The notes under the pieces are model-generated. The model saw nothing but the letters and a program-made list of their open reading frames with translations, did not search any database and was not told the origin of the DNA. DNA of 64,000 bases, from contig JAJFIX010000009.1 of NCBI GenBank assembly GCA_021774575.1, positions 1-64,000 on the forward strand, in the 5' to 3' direction. How positions within the stretch are numbered: position 1 is the first letter of the stretch; each line of letters opens with the position of its first letter. The stretch is from Alphaproteobacteria bacterium. GTDB lineage: Bacteria > Pseudomonadota > Alphaproteobacteria > UBA6615. Position numbers and translations under genes: made by a program. Below are positions 30,956 through 39,654 of this stretch, piece after piece.

Positions 30956-31753
30956 TCACGCAGCTTGGCTCGCGCCGAGATAGGCCTCGATAACGCGTGC
31001 ATCTTGTTGGATAAAATCAGCGCTGCCTTCGGCAATTTTTTCGCCGAAATTGACGACGATGATCTTATCGGAAATATCCATAACGACGTTCATATCGTGC
31101 TCGACCAAGACGATCGTTATGTCCCGATTTTCTCGAATGGTTTGAATATAGCCGACCATCTCGGTCGTCTCTTCGTGGGTCAGGCCGGCCACTGGTTCGT
31201 CGAGTAGCAGCAGGCTTGGCTGCGCGGCTAATGCACGGGCCAGTTCAACACGCTTGACCAAACTATATGGCAATGTAGAAACCGGCGCCTTGGCAATATT
31301 CTGCAAATCGAGAAGCTCCAAAATTTCGTCGGCGATTAGATCGTTGAGCTTTGCTTCCTCGCGTGCTGCTCGGCCCCAATAGATGAGTGATGAAATTAGC
31401 CCGGTCTTTAGCAAATGATGAGCGCCGAGCTTTATATTGTCGACGGCGTTCATACCTTCATAAAGAGCCGTTGTTTGAAACGTTCGTGCAATTCCCGCAG
31501 CGGCGCGCCGATGGGGCGCCAGACGGGTGATGTTTTGTCCAGCACAAAAAACTGTCCCCCTATCAGGCTTGTAAAATCCGGATATGACATTGAATAAGCT
31601 CGTCTTGCCGGCGCCGTTGGGGCCGATAATTGCCGTGATATCATTTTTTTTGGCACCGAAACTAACGTCGCCGATAGCTTGAACGCCGCCAAAAGACAGC
31701 GATATATTTTCGACCTTCAGCACGTCTGCATTCCCAACGATATCTTCCTCCAT
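30956..31753 (-). CDS. livG: Branched-chain amino acid-type ABC transporter ATPase LivG
   Basis: 265 residues: LKVENISLSFGGVQAIGDVSF, Walker A GPNGAGKTSLFNVISGFYKP, a Q-loop (ARTFQTTALYEGM), signature-region LPYSLVKRVELARALA (the usual LSYGxxRR reads LPYSLVKR), Walker B LLLLDEPVAGLTHEE and switch His in IVLVEHDMNVVMDISD. The altered signature is a mild oddity. It is the first gene of the operon, with the 196-bp gap to 31950 as the likely promoter region. Confidence 0.92.
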   Translation of the reverse strand: MEEDIVGNADVLKVENISLSFGGVQAIGDVSFGAKKNDITAIIGPNGAGKTSLFNVISGFYKPDRGTVFCAGQNITRLAPHRRAAAGIARTFQTTALYEGMNAVDNIKLGAHHLLKTGLISSLIYWGRAAREEAKLNDLIADEILELLDLQNIAKAPVSTLPYSLVKRVELARALAAQPSLLLLDEPVAGLTHEETTEMVGYIQTIRENRDITIVLVEHDMNVVMDISDKIIVVNFGEKIAEGSADFIQQDARVIEAYLGASQAA

Positions 31754-31949
31754 CGGCCTAGAAAAATGATAACGAGAACACGGATTCTCGGCCAGTGCGA
31801 ATTGCCGCGGGTAGAAGCGCGAAACGGTGAAATCGACATGAACAGCCGATGAACGGAGCTTTCAGACTGGGTTCAGGCCCGCGCTTGTATTCTCGTTTAC
31901 ACAATTTGACGACCAGCTATACCGATTTGTACTTGATGAGGAGGGAAAA

Positions 31950-32567
31950 ATGACGATGCGACGGACGAATACCATATCGACCCTGGCGGCCTGGAGTTTC
32001 GGTGCCATTTTTGCAGTTGTGGCGCTGGGCGCAACCAGTGGCGATGCCAATGCGCAGAGAATTACGTTTCGCCAAAGCCCGGCTCAGTTTCAAGACCTAA
32101 ACAATGATTATATCGGCGAACGGCCGCGCTGGCACCGCCGGACCCATAATGAGGATGCGCTGTGGTATCACCGCAATGTGTCGCCGGACCACCGTTTTCT
32201 GCCCGAAAGATTTCACGGGATGGCTCATGATTTCGATCCGTCTCGCCAATATGCCCGCCACAGCGGCGACGGCCACTTTTCTGGCCGCAGAGGCGGTCGA
32301 GGTCATGGGCGCCAAAGTGACCATCGCGTGACGACCCATTCCGATTCTCAACCCGGAGGAACCCGGATTGTCTCTCAGGGCACGTCCTACAGTGACGCCG
32401 GTTCCACTTCACAAGGGTGTAGCAGCATAAATGCCGGAACACTCATCGGCGCGGCGATTGGCGGATTTGCCGGATCGCAAATCGGCGGCGGCCGAGGCAA
32501 CCTCGCCGCAACGGCCGGTGGGACGCTGTTAGGCGCGTTAATCGGTGGCAATGCCGGTTGCCGTTAA
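31950..32567 (+). CDS. Secreted glycine-zipper (17-kDa antigen-like) surface protein
   Basis: 205 residues with a strong GAGGAGGG site before the ATG. An N-terminal signal segment (about 10-37, cleavage after ANAQ) is followed by a His/Arg/Asp-rich middle (PRWHRRTHNEDALWYHRN, YARHSGDGHFSGRRGGRGHG). The C-terminal glycine-zipper hairpin (GTLIGAAIGGFAGSQIGGG and GTLLGALIGGNAGCR) is like that of the 17-kDa surface antigen/SlyB group. These associate with the outer membrane or periplasm. No lipobox Cys was found after the signal. The histidine-rich centre could bind metal (inference). Confidence 0.8.
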   Translation: MTMRRTNTISTLAAWSFGAIFAVVALGATSGDANAQRITFRQSPAQFQDLNNDYIGERPRWHRRTHNEDALWYHRNVSPDHRFLPERFHGMAHDFDPSRQYARHSGDGHFSGRRGGRGHGRQSDHRVTTHSDSQPGGTRIVSQGTSYSDAGSTSQGCSSINAGTLIGAAIGGFAGSQIGGGRGNLAATAGGTLLGALIGGNAGCR

Positions 32568-32585
32568 GAATTTAACATGAGACGC

Positions 32586-32628
32586 GTCCTGCATGATTTC
32601 CCTCACACCCTCTCAGCACATGCAGGAC
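32586..32628 (+). ncRNA. Perfect 10-bp stem-loop before a terminator (possible 3'-derived small RNA)
   Basis: GTCCTGCATG (32586-32595) and CATGCAGGAC (32619-32628) are perfect inverted repeats around a 23-base pyrimidine-rich loop. A strong intrinsic terminator follows 4 bp later. A stem-loop with an unpaired CU-rich loop plus terminator just downstream of a surface-protein gene is the layout of many processed 3' small RNAs. It could also be only a stabilising structure. Expression is not known. Confidence 0.4.
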
Positions 32629-32632
32629 ACCA

Positions 32633-32660
32633 AACCCCGCCGGAAACGGCGGGGTTTTTT
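32633..32660 (+). terminator. Intrinsic terminator after the glycine-zipper gene
   Basis: AACCCCGCCG, GAAA loop, CGGCGGGGTT followed directly by T-rich sequence (six Ts at 32655-32660). It would end transcription of the plus-strand glycine-zipper gene. It also separates it from the convergent asparaginase gene, although the minus-strand T-run is short. Confidence 0.92.
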
Positions 32661-32678
32661 CTTCCTGAACTAAAACGG

Positions 32679-33635
32679 CTAGATCGGAATCTTTTCGCCG
32701 GGCAGGATGGCGATGTAGGGTGGTTCGGAAGAGGTGACCCAGCCGCGAAACATTTGCTTGGAATTGAACGGCAGTGCGAGTTGGCCTCGGTGATCGACGA
32801 CGATACACCCCCCCATGCCGTCTAGGGCGGCAACTTCGTCGAGGGCCCGTTGCGCCGCACTCTCACAATCATAGTCAGCCAGTTCGATCAAGTCGGCAAC
32901 GCGGTGCGCAAAGCCCGCCCGCATGAAGGCCTCGCCGGTACCCGTCGCGCTGATTGCGCAAAAATTATCGTCGGCCCAACTGCCAGCTCCCAGTAACGGT
33001 GTATCGCCAATGCGCCCTGGTGGCTGATTAACCATGCCGCCGGTCGATGTGGCTGCGGCGAGACCGCCATTGGCGTCTCGGGCGACCGCACCCACCGTAC
33101 CCCCTGGTGCCTCTGCCTCGGCAGTTAATCCGGGGCCATGGTCCATGCCTGAAGCCGTGCTGCCGCTATAGCTGGCGAGCTGACGTTGTCGGTCTTGGGT
33201 GACGAAATATGTTTGATCGGCGCTCTCCAGACTGGTGGCCCGAGCAAATTGGTCTCCCGCCGGACCATGTAAAAACCAGTGAGGCGTCCCCATGAGTGCC
33301 TGGGCGGCGAGAATGGGGTTGCGCGTCTCGACCAAGCCGGCGACTGCACCGGCGGTGCGATTGGTGCCGTTAACCACGCAGGCATCGAGCTCTGCAGTTC
33401 CGTCGGCGCAGAGGGCGGCACCCCGTCCGGCATTAAAATCCTCTCGGTTTTCAAGCTCGACCACCGCCTGGGTGACGGCCTCGACAGAAGTACCGCCGTC
33501 GAGCAAAATAGCCTGACCAATTTTCAGCGACGCGGAGAGCGCCTCTTCATAGGCACGGCGCGAAGAGCCTTTTAATCGATCCGCAGGCACGGCGCCGGCG
33601 CCGGCATGAATAGCGAGAGATATTCCTTTTTCCAT
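32679..33635 (-). CDS. Isoaspartyl peptidase/plant-type L-asparaginase
   Basis: 318 residues of the Ntn-hydrolase asparaginase_2 family: LAIHAGAGAVP at the start, NAGRGAALCADGTAELDA, the self-cleavage site with nucleophile Thr in GGTVGAVARDANGGLAAATS, followed by TGGMVNQPPGRIGDTPLLGAG and SATGTGEAFMR. The precursor is cleaved before that Thr into alpha and beta chains. It hydrolyses isoaspartyl dipeptides and asparagine in the cytoplasm. Convergent with the glycine-zipper gene and divergent from the hydrolase at 33679. Confidence 0.93.
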   Translation of the reverse strand: MEKGISLAIHAGAGAVPADRLKGSSRRAYEEALSASLKIGQAILLDGGTSVEAVTQAVVELENREDFNAGRGAALCADGTAELDACVVNGTNRTAGAVAGLVETRNPILAAQALMGTPHWFLHGPAGDQFARATSLESADQTYFVTQDRQRQLASYSGSTASGMDHGPGLTAEAEAPGGTVGAVARDANGGLAAATSTGGMVNQPPGRIGDTPLLGAGSWADDNFCAISATGTGEAFMRAGFAHRVADLIELADYDCESAAQRALDEVAALDGMGGCIVVDHRGQLALPFNSKQMFRGWVTSSEPPYIAILPGEKIPI

Positions 33636-33678
33636 GCCAATAGTTTAGCACACAGGAAATTTTGCGGGAGCGGAGAAG

Positions 33679-34533
33679 ATGGCGATTTACCGAAATTATG
33701 ATCAAGCAGAGCTGGACGCCCAGTATGATAATGGCAAGCGGGTGCCCGAAAGTGCGGCGTATCCAGCGGAGGTGGCGGCGGAAAGCGCGGCGGCACGAGA
33801 TGCCGTCGTTGGAGAAATAGGCGTTGTTTACGGGGCCCACCCCCGCCAAATGATGGATATTTTTGCTGGGCCGGGACGCGGGGCACCGACGCTTATTTTG
33901 ATCCATGGCGGTTATTGGCAACGGATGGATGTTTCGAGCTACAGTTTTCCCGCGCCTACCTTCAATGAAGCCGGTATTAATTATGTGGCGCTGGAATACC
34001 GCTTGGCACCGGAAGTAAAGATCGGCGATATCGTCAATGATATTTGCGACGGGCTGGCTTGGCTTTGGCGCAATGGAGGTGATCACGGGATCGATGTCTC
34101 GCGTCTTTTTGTTGCCGGTCACTCAGCCGGGGGGCATCTGGCGGCGATGGCGATGGCCGTCGACTGGCCCGCCCTCGGGGCCGATTTGCCGTCAGACCTG
34201 ATCCGGGGCGGCTGCGCGATGTCGGGCCTCTATGATTTGGAACCAATTCGGTTGAGCTATCTTAACGAGGTTCTGGCAATAAACGCCGGTGACGTCGCGC
34301 CTCTGAGCCCGATCAATAATTTGGCGCCGCGGCGGCTGGACGTCGCTGTTGGCGGTGAAGAGAGCGAAGAATATTTGCGCCAGACCAGCGAATTTCATGC
34401 GGCCTGGATTAACGCCGGTGGCACGGGTCGTAAACTGATCACGGCGGGGCAAAATCATTTCAGCATCAGCAGGGGGTTGGCCGATGCGGATGGCGAACTT
34501 TTCCAGATGATCGAAGGCATGTGTAAAAGCTGA
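33679..34533 (+). CDS. Alpha/beta hydrolase (kynurenine formamidase/esterase-like)
   Basis: 284 residues. Oxyanion-hole motif LILIHGGYWQRMD (HGGYW) and nucleophile elbow FVAGHSAGGHLAAMA (Ser in G-H-S-A-G-G); a later GQNHFSI supplies the catalytic His. The HGGYW form and the early YDNGKRVP segment match esterases annotated as arylformamidase-like. No other tryptophan-catabolism genes are nearby, so the substrate is uncertain. GGAG precedes the start. Confidence 0.85.
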   Translation: MAIYRNYDQAELDAQYDNGKRVPESAAYPAEVAAESAAARDAVVGEIGVVYGAHPRQMMDIFAGPGRGAPTLILIHGGYWQRMDVSSYSFPAPTFNEAGINYVALEYRLAPEVKIGDIVNDICDGLAWLWRNGGDHGIDVSRLFVAGHSAGGHLAAMAMAVDWPALGADLPSDLIRGGCAMSGLYDLEPIRLSYLNEVLAINAGDVAPLSPINNLAPRRLDVAVGGEESEEYLRQTSEFHAAWINAGGTGRKLITAGQNHFSISRGLADADGELFQMIEGMCKS

Positions 34534-34550
34534 GCGATGGTGGCTTTAGA

Positions 34551-34838
34551 ATGGGATTTGTCTATGTACTTGGCAGTGATGGACGTGGCGGCGGTCGAAC
34601 CTATGTCGGCTGGACCATTGACCTGGACGCGCGACTAAAGGCCCATAATGAGGGGCGGGGCGCCCGCTCGACCCGAGGGCGCGAATGGCGGCTTTTATAC
34701 GCCGAACGCTATGCCACCCGGCGCGAGGCGATGAGCCGGGAAGTCTATCTAAAGCGCGACCGGGTTTTTCGCCGGAATTTGCTGAAAAATGGAGATCCGG
34801 CTATTCAGCCGGTATCGGTTCATTTGCGCTCGCAATAG
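34551..34838 (+). CDS. GIY-YIG nuclease-family protein (UPF0213-like)
   Basis: 95 residues. The short GIY-YIG domain is complete: GFVYVLGSDGRGGGRTYVGWT, catalytic Arg in DLDARLKAHNEG and GARSTRGREWRLLYAE, and Glu in REAMSREVYLKR. Small stand-alone proteins of this class are thought to act on DNA in repair or processing. Its 3' end overlaps the convergent emrB 3' end by 38 bp. It starts 17 bp after the hydrolase gene. Confidence 0.87.
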   Translation: MGFVYVLGSDGRGGGRTYVGWTIDLDARLKAHNEGRGARSTRGREWRLLYAERYATRREAMSREVYLKRDRVFRRNLLKNGDPAIQPVSVHLRSQ

Positions 34839-36339
34839 GCGCGCGCGGCGGAATTTTGAACAGCAGCAAGAGCGGGATAATGGCCAGGGATATCCACATC
34901 ATTATTCTAAAGGCATTCATATATCCGATGAAGGCGGCTTGGCGAGAGACCTCTATATTGAGGGCGAGTACTCCGGCCGCAGTATCCGGACGCCATAGAT
35001 TTGGCAAGTTCTGCATGAAGGGCGTCACCGATTCGGCTAATAAGGCATGGTTCATCTGACTGTGGCGGGCCAACAGAGTGATGACCATGGTAATGCCGAT
35101 CCCCGAACCGATATTGCGCATCAGGCTGAACATCACCGTGCCTTCGGTGGTGTAGCGCTGATTGAGCGTGGAAAAGGTAACATTTGTTAGAGGCACAAAA
35201 AGCAGGCCCAAACCGGCCCCTTGGAGCATGCCGGTCACGGCGATCTGGGTTGCCGTCACCTCGGGGCTGAACCGACTGATCAGCCAGAGCGAATAGGCGT
35301 TGACCAATAGCCCAAGGAAAATCAGCAGCCGGTTATCTAGTTTGGCGGTAATCTGTCCAATGATCAGCATCGATACCATTTGACCGATGCCGCGTGGCGC
35401 TAGGATCAGACCGGCGACCTGCACCGGAAAGCCGAGCAAATTTTGAGTCAGTGGTGGCATCAGCGCCAGCGACGAAAAAAACTGCAAAGCGACAAACACA
35501 ATGAAAATCGTGCCCACCGCCATGTTTCGGTCACGAAACAATCCGGGGTCAATTAGTGGTCGATCAAAAGTCAAAATATGAACCAAGAACATATAGAGGC
35601 AAACGCTGACGATCCCTGCCTCGACAATGATCTCCGTCGATTGGAACCAGCCACGCAGTTCGCCACGATCAAGCATCAGCTGCAATGCGATGAGGCCAAA
35701 GCTGAGCAGGATAAAACCGAAATAATCGAAGCCGCGGCTGCGGTCGGGCTTGGTTTCGGGGACCGCCGCGAGAATGCCGATTAGGGTAATGATGCCGATC
35801 GGCAAATTAATGAAAAACACCCAGCGCCAATTATAGATTTCCGTGAGATATCCACCCAATGTGGGGCCTAGCACTGGCCCCGCCATGACACCGACGCCCC
35901 ACCAGGCCATCGCCTGACCGCGTTTTTCCGGCGAGGTTGTGTCGAGAAGAATAGCCTGGCTCAGGGGGACAAGGGCGGCGCCGCAACCGCCTTGCAGAAA
36001 TCTAAATAAGACGATTTCTGTGAGTGACGAGGCCATGCCGACGAGCATCGACGCGATGGTAAAACCGATCACCGCAGCGGCAAATACCTTGCGCCGGCCA
36101 TAACGGCGGGCCAGGACGGCGGTCGGCGCGGTCATAACCGCACCGGCGATGATATAGGAAGTCAGCACCCAACTGATCTGTTCTTGGGTGGTCGACATGG
36201 TGCCCTGGATATGGGGCAATGCGACATTGGCAATGGTCGTGTCGAGGGCGTAGATAACCGTCGCCAAGATTGTTGACCCCGCCGCAATCGCGTAATTCAG
36301 TCGTGGATTGCCCCCAGTTCCAGCGGTACTTGCGGTCAC
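34801..36339 (-). CDS. emrB: DHA2-family drug/H+ antiporter (EmrB-type)
   Basis: 512 residues with 14 membrane segments as in the DHA2 branch of MFS. Motif A-like LARRYGRRKVFAAAVIGFT, motif C-like GVGVMAGPVLGPTLGGYL, and LDTTIANVALPHIQG in helix 1 (the DHA2 motif D1). It would pump hydrophobic toxicants to the EmrA channel. The start overlaps emrA by 4 bp, so it is the third gene of marR-emrA-emrB. Confidence 0.93.
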   Translation of the reverse strand: MTASTAGTGGNPRLNYAIAAGSTILATVIYALDTTIANVALPHIQGTMSTTQEQISWVLTSYIIAGAVMTAPTAVLARRYGRRKVFAAAVIGFTIASMLVGMASSLTEIVLFRFLQGGCGAALVPLSQAILLDTTSPEKRGQAMAWWGVGVMAGPVLGPTLGGYLTEIYNWRWVFFINLPIGIITLIGILAAVPETKPDRSRGFDYFGFILLSFGLIALQLMLDRGELRGWFQSTEIIVEAGIVSVCLYMFLVHILTFDRPLIDPGLFRDRNMAVGTIFIVFVALQFFSSLALMPPLTQNLLGFPVQVAGLILAPRGIGQMVSMLIIGQITAKLDNRLLIFLGLLVNAYSLWLISRFSPEVTATQIAVTGMLQGAGLGLLFVPLTNVTFSTLNQRYTTEGTVMFSLMRNIGSGIGITMVITLLARHSQMNHALLAESVTPFMQNLPNLWRPDTAAGVLALNIEVSRQAAFIGYMNAFRIMMWISLAIIPLLLLFKIPPRAPIASANEPIPAE

Positions 36340-37418
36340 GGCGTCGCGCCGGTCTCGTTTGCCTGTGCGCTGCCGGGTGCCTGTGCGCTGCCGGATTCGG
36401 CGGGCTCGGTGTCAATTGTAACCCGCGTACTCATTCCGGCGCGCAGGCGCGGTGAACCTTCTTCTTCGATGACCCGAATACGGACCGGTATCCGCTGGAC
36501 GATTTTTACCCAATTGCCGCTGGCGTTTTGTGGCGGCAGGATCGAGCTTTCGGCGCCGGTCGCATAGGCGATGCTTTCGACCTCGCCGCGCCAGGTCCTG
36601 CTGCCATAGGTATCGACGCGAATATCGACCGGTTGACCGGGTTCGACATTGGCGAGATCGGTCTCTTTAAAATTGGCCTCAATCCAGACATTTTGCGATC
36701 CGACGAGGTTCATCACCGGTGTGCCTGCATTGACATATTGACCAAGCTCGGGCGCCTTGACGACGACACCGGCAAACGGGGCGCGAACGCTGGTTCGTTC
36801 GAGATCGAGTAGCGCGTCGTCGCTTTCGGCCATTGCTTCCAGATAACTCGGATGATCGTCAATACCGATCTCCGGATTGCCGCTCAGGCGGCTGAGTATT
36901 TGGGCCCGTTCCTCGGTTAAAACTCCCATTTTCTGGTGAGCGGTTTCGACGTCGGTCCGAGCTTCGTCCAAACGGGCGCGGCTGGCAAAACCGTTTTGTT
37001 CAAGTGCGGCTTGTCGGCCATGCTCGCGCTCGGCAAATTCAAGGTCGGTTTGGGCCATCGACAATTCTTCCGACTTTTGGCGATAAAGGGATTTCAGCCC
37101 TTCGATTTCATCGCGGGCCGCCGACAATCTGGCGCGGGCCCTTGCATGGGCGATTTCGTAAGGGCGTGGGTCAATACGAAAAAGCATCTGGCCATCGGTG
37201 ACGGGGTCATTGTCGTCGGCGCCAAGTTCGAAAATGGGCCCCGATATTTCGGCGCTCATTGCCACCAAATCGGCTTTGACATAGGCGTTTTGCGTGCCGA
37301 CATACCGCCCCCCCGTCAGATAAATATATCCGCCGACAATAAGCGCGATCGCTGGGCCGAGGAGCAACAGGACGCGGCGTAATTTGCGTGTTTTTTCGGA
37401 AATGGTCTCACCCGGCAT
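36336..37418 (-). CDS. emrA: EmrA-type membrane fusion protein
   Basis: 360 residues. N-terminal membrane anchor (about 14-32, LLLLGPAIALIVGGYIYL), biotinyl-lipoyl halves (GTQNAYVKADLVAMSAEISG and VRAPFAGVVVKAPELGQYV), a central coiled-coil hairpin (about 90-190) and a beta-barrel region (VWIEANFKETDLANVEPGQPV). It ends with the low-complexity tail GSAQAPGSAQANETGA. It connects EmrB to an outer-membrane channel. It overlaps the marR gene by 11 bp. Confidence 0.93.
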   Translation of the reverse strand: MPGETISEKTRKLRRVLLLLGPAIALIVGGYIYLTGGRYVGTQNAYVKADLVAMSAEISGPIFELGADDNDPVTDGQMLFRIDPRPYEIAHARARARLSAARDEIEGLKSLYRQKSEELSMAQTDLEFAEREHGRQAALEQNGFASRARLDEARTDVETAHQKMGVLTEERAQILSRLSGNPEIGIDDHPSYLEAMAESDDALLDLERTSVRAPFAGVVVKAPELGQYVNAGTPVMNLVGSQNVWIEANFKETDLANVEPGQPVDIRVDTYGSRTWRGEVESIAYATGAESSILPPQNASGNWVKIVQRIPVRIRVIEEEGSPRLRAGMSTRVTIDTEPAESGSAQAPGSAQANETGATP

Positions 37419-37875
37419 CCGACGCGTCCTCCCGGTTTTCGGTGTCGAGTAGCGTCTGTTTCATTTGTCCGAGGGTTTCGAGAAATTGGTGCTGGCGGCC
37501 TTCGGCTATGCCGGAAATTGTTTCCTCCAGAGTTTGGCGCAGCATCGCTTTGATGTCGGCGAGCATCGGTTGGATTTTGTCGGTGAGGAATAATTGAACC
37601 GCCCGCCGGTCACTCGGGTGGGGCCGTCGTTCGACCCATTGCGAATCCTCCATCCGGTCAATGAGCCGGGTCAATGTGATCGGCTGCACTTCCAATACGC
37701 TGGCAAGCTCGACTTGGCTGAGGCCTTCATTGCGCTCCAGATGAATGATGACCCGGCCTTGGGTGATCGTTAGTCCCATTTCCTGGGCACGTCGATTGAA
37801 GTTTCGGCGCATCAGGCGAGATACGTCGTGCATCAAAAAGCCGAGGGAAATGTCTGGTTCAATATTTTCCGGCAT
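37408..37875 (-). CDS. MarR-family regulator of the emrAB operon
   Basis: About 155 residues from the ATG at 37875 (MPENIEPDISLG); an in-frame start at 37914 would place the start codon inside the palindrome at 37895-37932 and is less likely. Winged-helix core: ITQGRVIIHLERNEGLSQVELASVLEVQPITLTRLIDRMEDS, with the wing WVERRPHPSDRRAVQLFLT (quoted in parts). Such regulators usually repress their own efflux operon and are released by phenolic or hydrophobic ligands. The large dyad directly upstream is the expected operator. Confidence 0.9.
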   Translation of the reverse strand: MPENIEPDISLGFLMHDVSRLMRRNFNRRAQEMGLTITQGRVIIHLERNEGLSQVELASVLEVQPITLTRLIDRMEDSQWVERRPHPSDRRAVQLFLTDKIQPMLADIKAMLRQTLEETISGIAEGRQHQFLETLGQMKQTLLDTENREDASDAG

Positions 37876-37894
37876 CGCACTCTTTCGAAAGATA

Positions 37895-37932
37895 TCCATA
37901 TATATAATATGCATGCTTATTATATATATGGA
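37895..37932. promoter_or_regulatory. 38-bp near-perfect palindrome, likely MarR operator
   Basis: Outer arms of 15 bp (TCCATATATATAATA and its exact complement) surround an inner TGCATGCT. The whole 38 bp is symmetrical except for one central pair (37910/37917). It lies about 20 bp upstream of the marR ATG at 37875 and about 100 bp from the divergent DUF4197 gene. It is AT-rich and would cover the marR-emrAB promoter, which fits auto-repression. Confidence 0.75.
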
Positions 37933-38038
37933 ATGTAAATATGCAAGCCAGAGGTCGATTGCAGTGGCGACGGCGTGCTAACTAAACTCGCCGCGACGAT
38001 GGAGTTTTTCATCGGAGAAATTAATTGGAGGAATTATT

Positions 38039-38803
38039 ATGGGGTTTCGGTCTAAATTGGCTTTGGCATTGGTGTTGATCCCGAGCCTGGCTTTGGGTGG
38101 ATGCGCTGGCGATGGAAGCGATCTGAATGCATCGATGCAGTCGGTTCTTGGCGCGCTTGGCACGGCGGCGCTGGGTGGCGGTGGAAGTGTCTCAAATCTA
38201 ACCGAGGCAGAAATTGGCCGTGGTCTGCGTGAAGCCCTTCGGGTCGGCACGGACCGCGTGGTCGATAATTTGGGTGTGACCGATGGTTTTTATGCCAAGG
38301 GGGATATCCATATTCCGTTGCCGGGTGCCCTTGCCCAGGTTGACCGGACGCTTGAAACAATTGGCATGAACCAGCTGACCCAAGATCTGGAAACTCGCCT
38401 TAACCGGGCGGCCGAGGCCGCCGTGCCCCGCGCCAAAGTGATCTTTTGGGACGCTATCGCCGATATTCGTCTCGACGATATTATGGCGATTTATCGCGGC
38501 CCCGATGATGCGGCGACCGAGTATTTCCGCGGGCGCATGTCAGCGCCGTTGGCCCAGGCATTTGAGCCGATTGTTGATGACGAGCTGGCCCGGGTTGGCG
38601 CGATCCGCGCCTATGACCAGGCGATTGCACAATATAGCGCCATTCCGATGGTTCCCGACGTAAAAGCTGACCTGGTCGCCTATGTGCTGGAACGATCCAT
38701 CGACGGCATGTTCCTCTATCTCGGGCGCGAAGAAGCGCGGATCCGCGAAGATCCGCTGGCCCGGACGTCGGATATCCTCCGAAGGGTGTTTGGTAGCCGC
38801 TAG
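38039..38803 (+). CDS. DUF4197-family predicted lipoprotein
   Basis: 254 residues with GGAGGA before the ATG. Signal and lipobox: ALVLIPSLALGGCAG, so Cys22 is probably lipidated. The body matches DUF4197: LTEAEIGRGLREALRVGTDRVV, GFYAKGDIHIPLPGAL, DAIADIRLDDIMAIYRGPDDAATEYFR (shown in part: RLDDIMAIYRGPDDAAT) and DGMFLYLGREEARIREDP. The function of the family is unknown. It stands alone; its 3' end overlaps the convergent DUF952 gene by 4 bp. Confidence 0.88.
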   Translation: MGFRSKLALALVLIPSLALGGCAGDGSDLNASMQSVLGALGTAALGGGGSVSNLTEAEIGRGLREALRVGTDRVVDNLGVTDGFYAKGDIHIPLPGALAQVDRTLETIGMNQLTQDLETRLNRAAEAAVPRAKVIFWDAIADIRLDDIMAIYRGPDDAATEYFRGRMSAPLAQAFEPIVDDELARVGAIRAYDQAIAQYSAIPMVPDVKADLVAYVLERSIDGMFLYLGREEARIREDPLARTSDILRRVFGSR

Positions 38804-39141
38804 TCCATTTCGGGAAAAAGATGGAGCCCGTTGCCATCCAACGGCAAGGGTGCCGCCGAACGAACGTGGGATACCGGCAGTTCGCCGTATAAATGGGGGA
38901 ACATCGCCCCGCCTCGCGATTTCTCCCATTTCAGCGGCGTGCCCAGATCGTCGCTATCGGTGGCAATTAACACGAGATCCGCTTCCCCGGCGCGGTGGCG
39001 CGCGGCACTTTCTGCGACTTGCTGGGCTGTGGAAAAATGAATGAAGCCGTCGGTGCGATCCTCGGCTGTGCCAGTATAGGTCCCGGTTTTCTGGGCAGCG
39101 TCCCAGGCGTGCTGGCGTGCCAGGTGATAGATGATGGTCAT
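38800..39141 (-). CDS. DUF952-family protein
   Basis: 113 residues. Family pattern: IYHLARQHAWDAAQKTGTYTG, DGFIHFSTAQQVAESAARH, ADLVLIATDSDDLGTPLKWE and FPHLYGELPVSHV. DUF952 proteins have an ADP-ribosyl-transferase-like fold in some predictions but no proven activity. It overlaps the GNAT gene by 4 bp and is probably co-transcribed with it. Confidence 0.88.
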   Translation of the reverse strand: MTIIYHLARQHAWDAAQKTGTYTGTAEDRTDGFIHFSTAQQVAESAARHRAGEADLVLIATDSDDLGTPLKWEKSRGGAMFPHLYGELPVSHVRSAAPLPLDGNGLHLFPEMD

Positions 39142-39593
39142 GGTCGGCGATACTTCACAAAAGGGGTTAGGGTGGCGACACGGTCATAAAGCTTGCGTGC
39201 CGTTGCATTGGTGTCTTGGGTGAGCCAGTAAACCTGGCTTGCCTCAGCCTTATCGGCTTGCGCGTAAACTGCCTCAATGAGGCGGCGTCCAACGCCCATA
39301 CCTCTGGCAGTCTCGCTGACATAGAGATCCTGTAGATAACAACAATCGTTCTGGGATTTGCTCGACCGATGAAACAGATAATGCACGATGCCGATAAGTT
39401 TATTGTCGGGGGACGACAGACAAAATCCATGAGGCTGATCCGCCGGGTCGAGTAAACGGTCCCAGGTGGTTTGTGTGATCGTGTCGTCGAGCGCCGTTTC
39501 GTAAAAAGAAAGATAGGCTTTCCATAGCAATTCCCACTGCTCGCGATCATTGGACGCAAGACGACGAAGTGTACCGGTTGGGCTCTGGGTCAT
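39138..39593 (-). CDS. GNAT-family N-acetyltransferase
   Basis: 151 residues. Acetyl-CoA-binding motif A at about 94-115 (YVSETARGMGVGRRLIEAVY, R-x-x-G-x-G/x-x-L), preceded by IGIVHYLFH and CYLQDLYV strands and followed by VYWLTQDTNATARKLYDRV. It looks like the amino-acid/aminoglycoside-like GNATs, but the substrate is not predictable. First gene of a two-gene unit with DUF952. Confidence 0.88.
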   Translation of the reverse strand: MTQSPTGTLRRLASNDREQWELLWKAYLSFYETALDDTITQTTWDRLLDPADQPHGFCLSSPDNKLIGIVHYLFHRSSKSQNDCCYLQDLYVSETARGMGVGRRLIEAVYAQADKAEASQVYWLTQDTNATARKLYDRVATLTPFVKYRRP

Positions 39594-39654
39594 TCCGGGT
39601 CAAGCTCTTCAATCGTGAATTCTAGGGTTTAGGATAGCAGAGGAGTGCGCCGAT

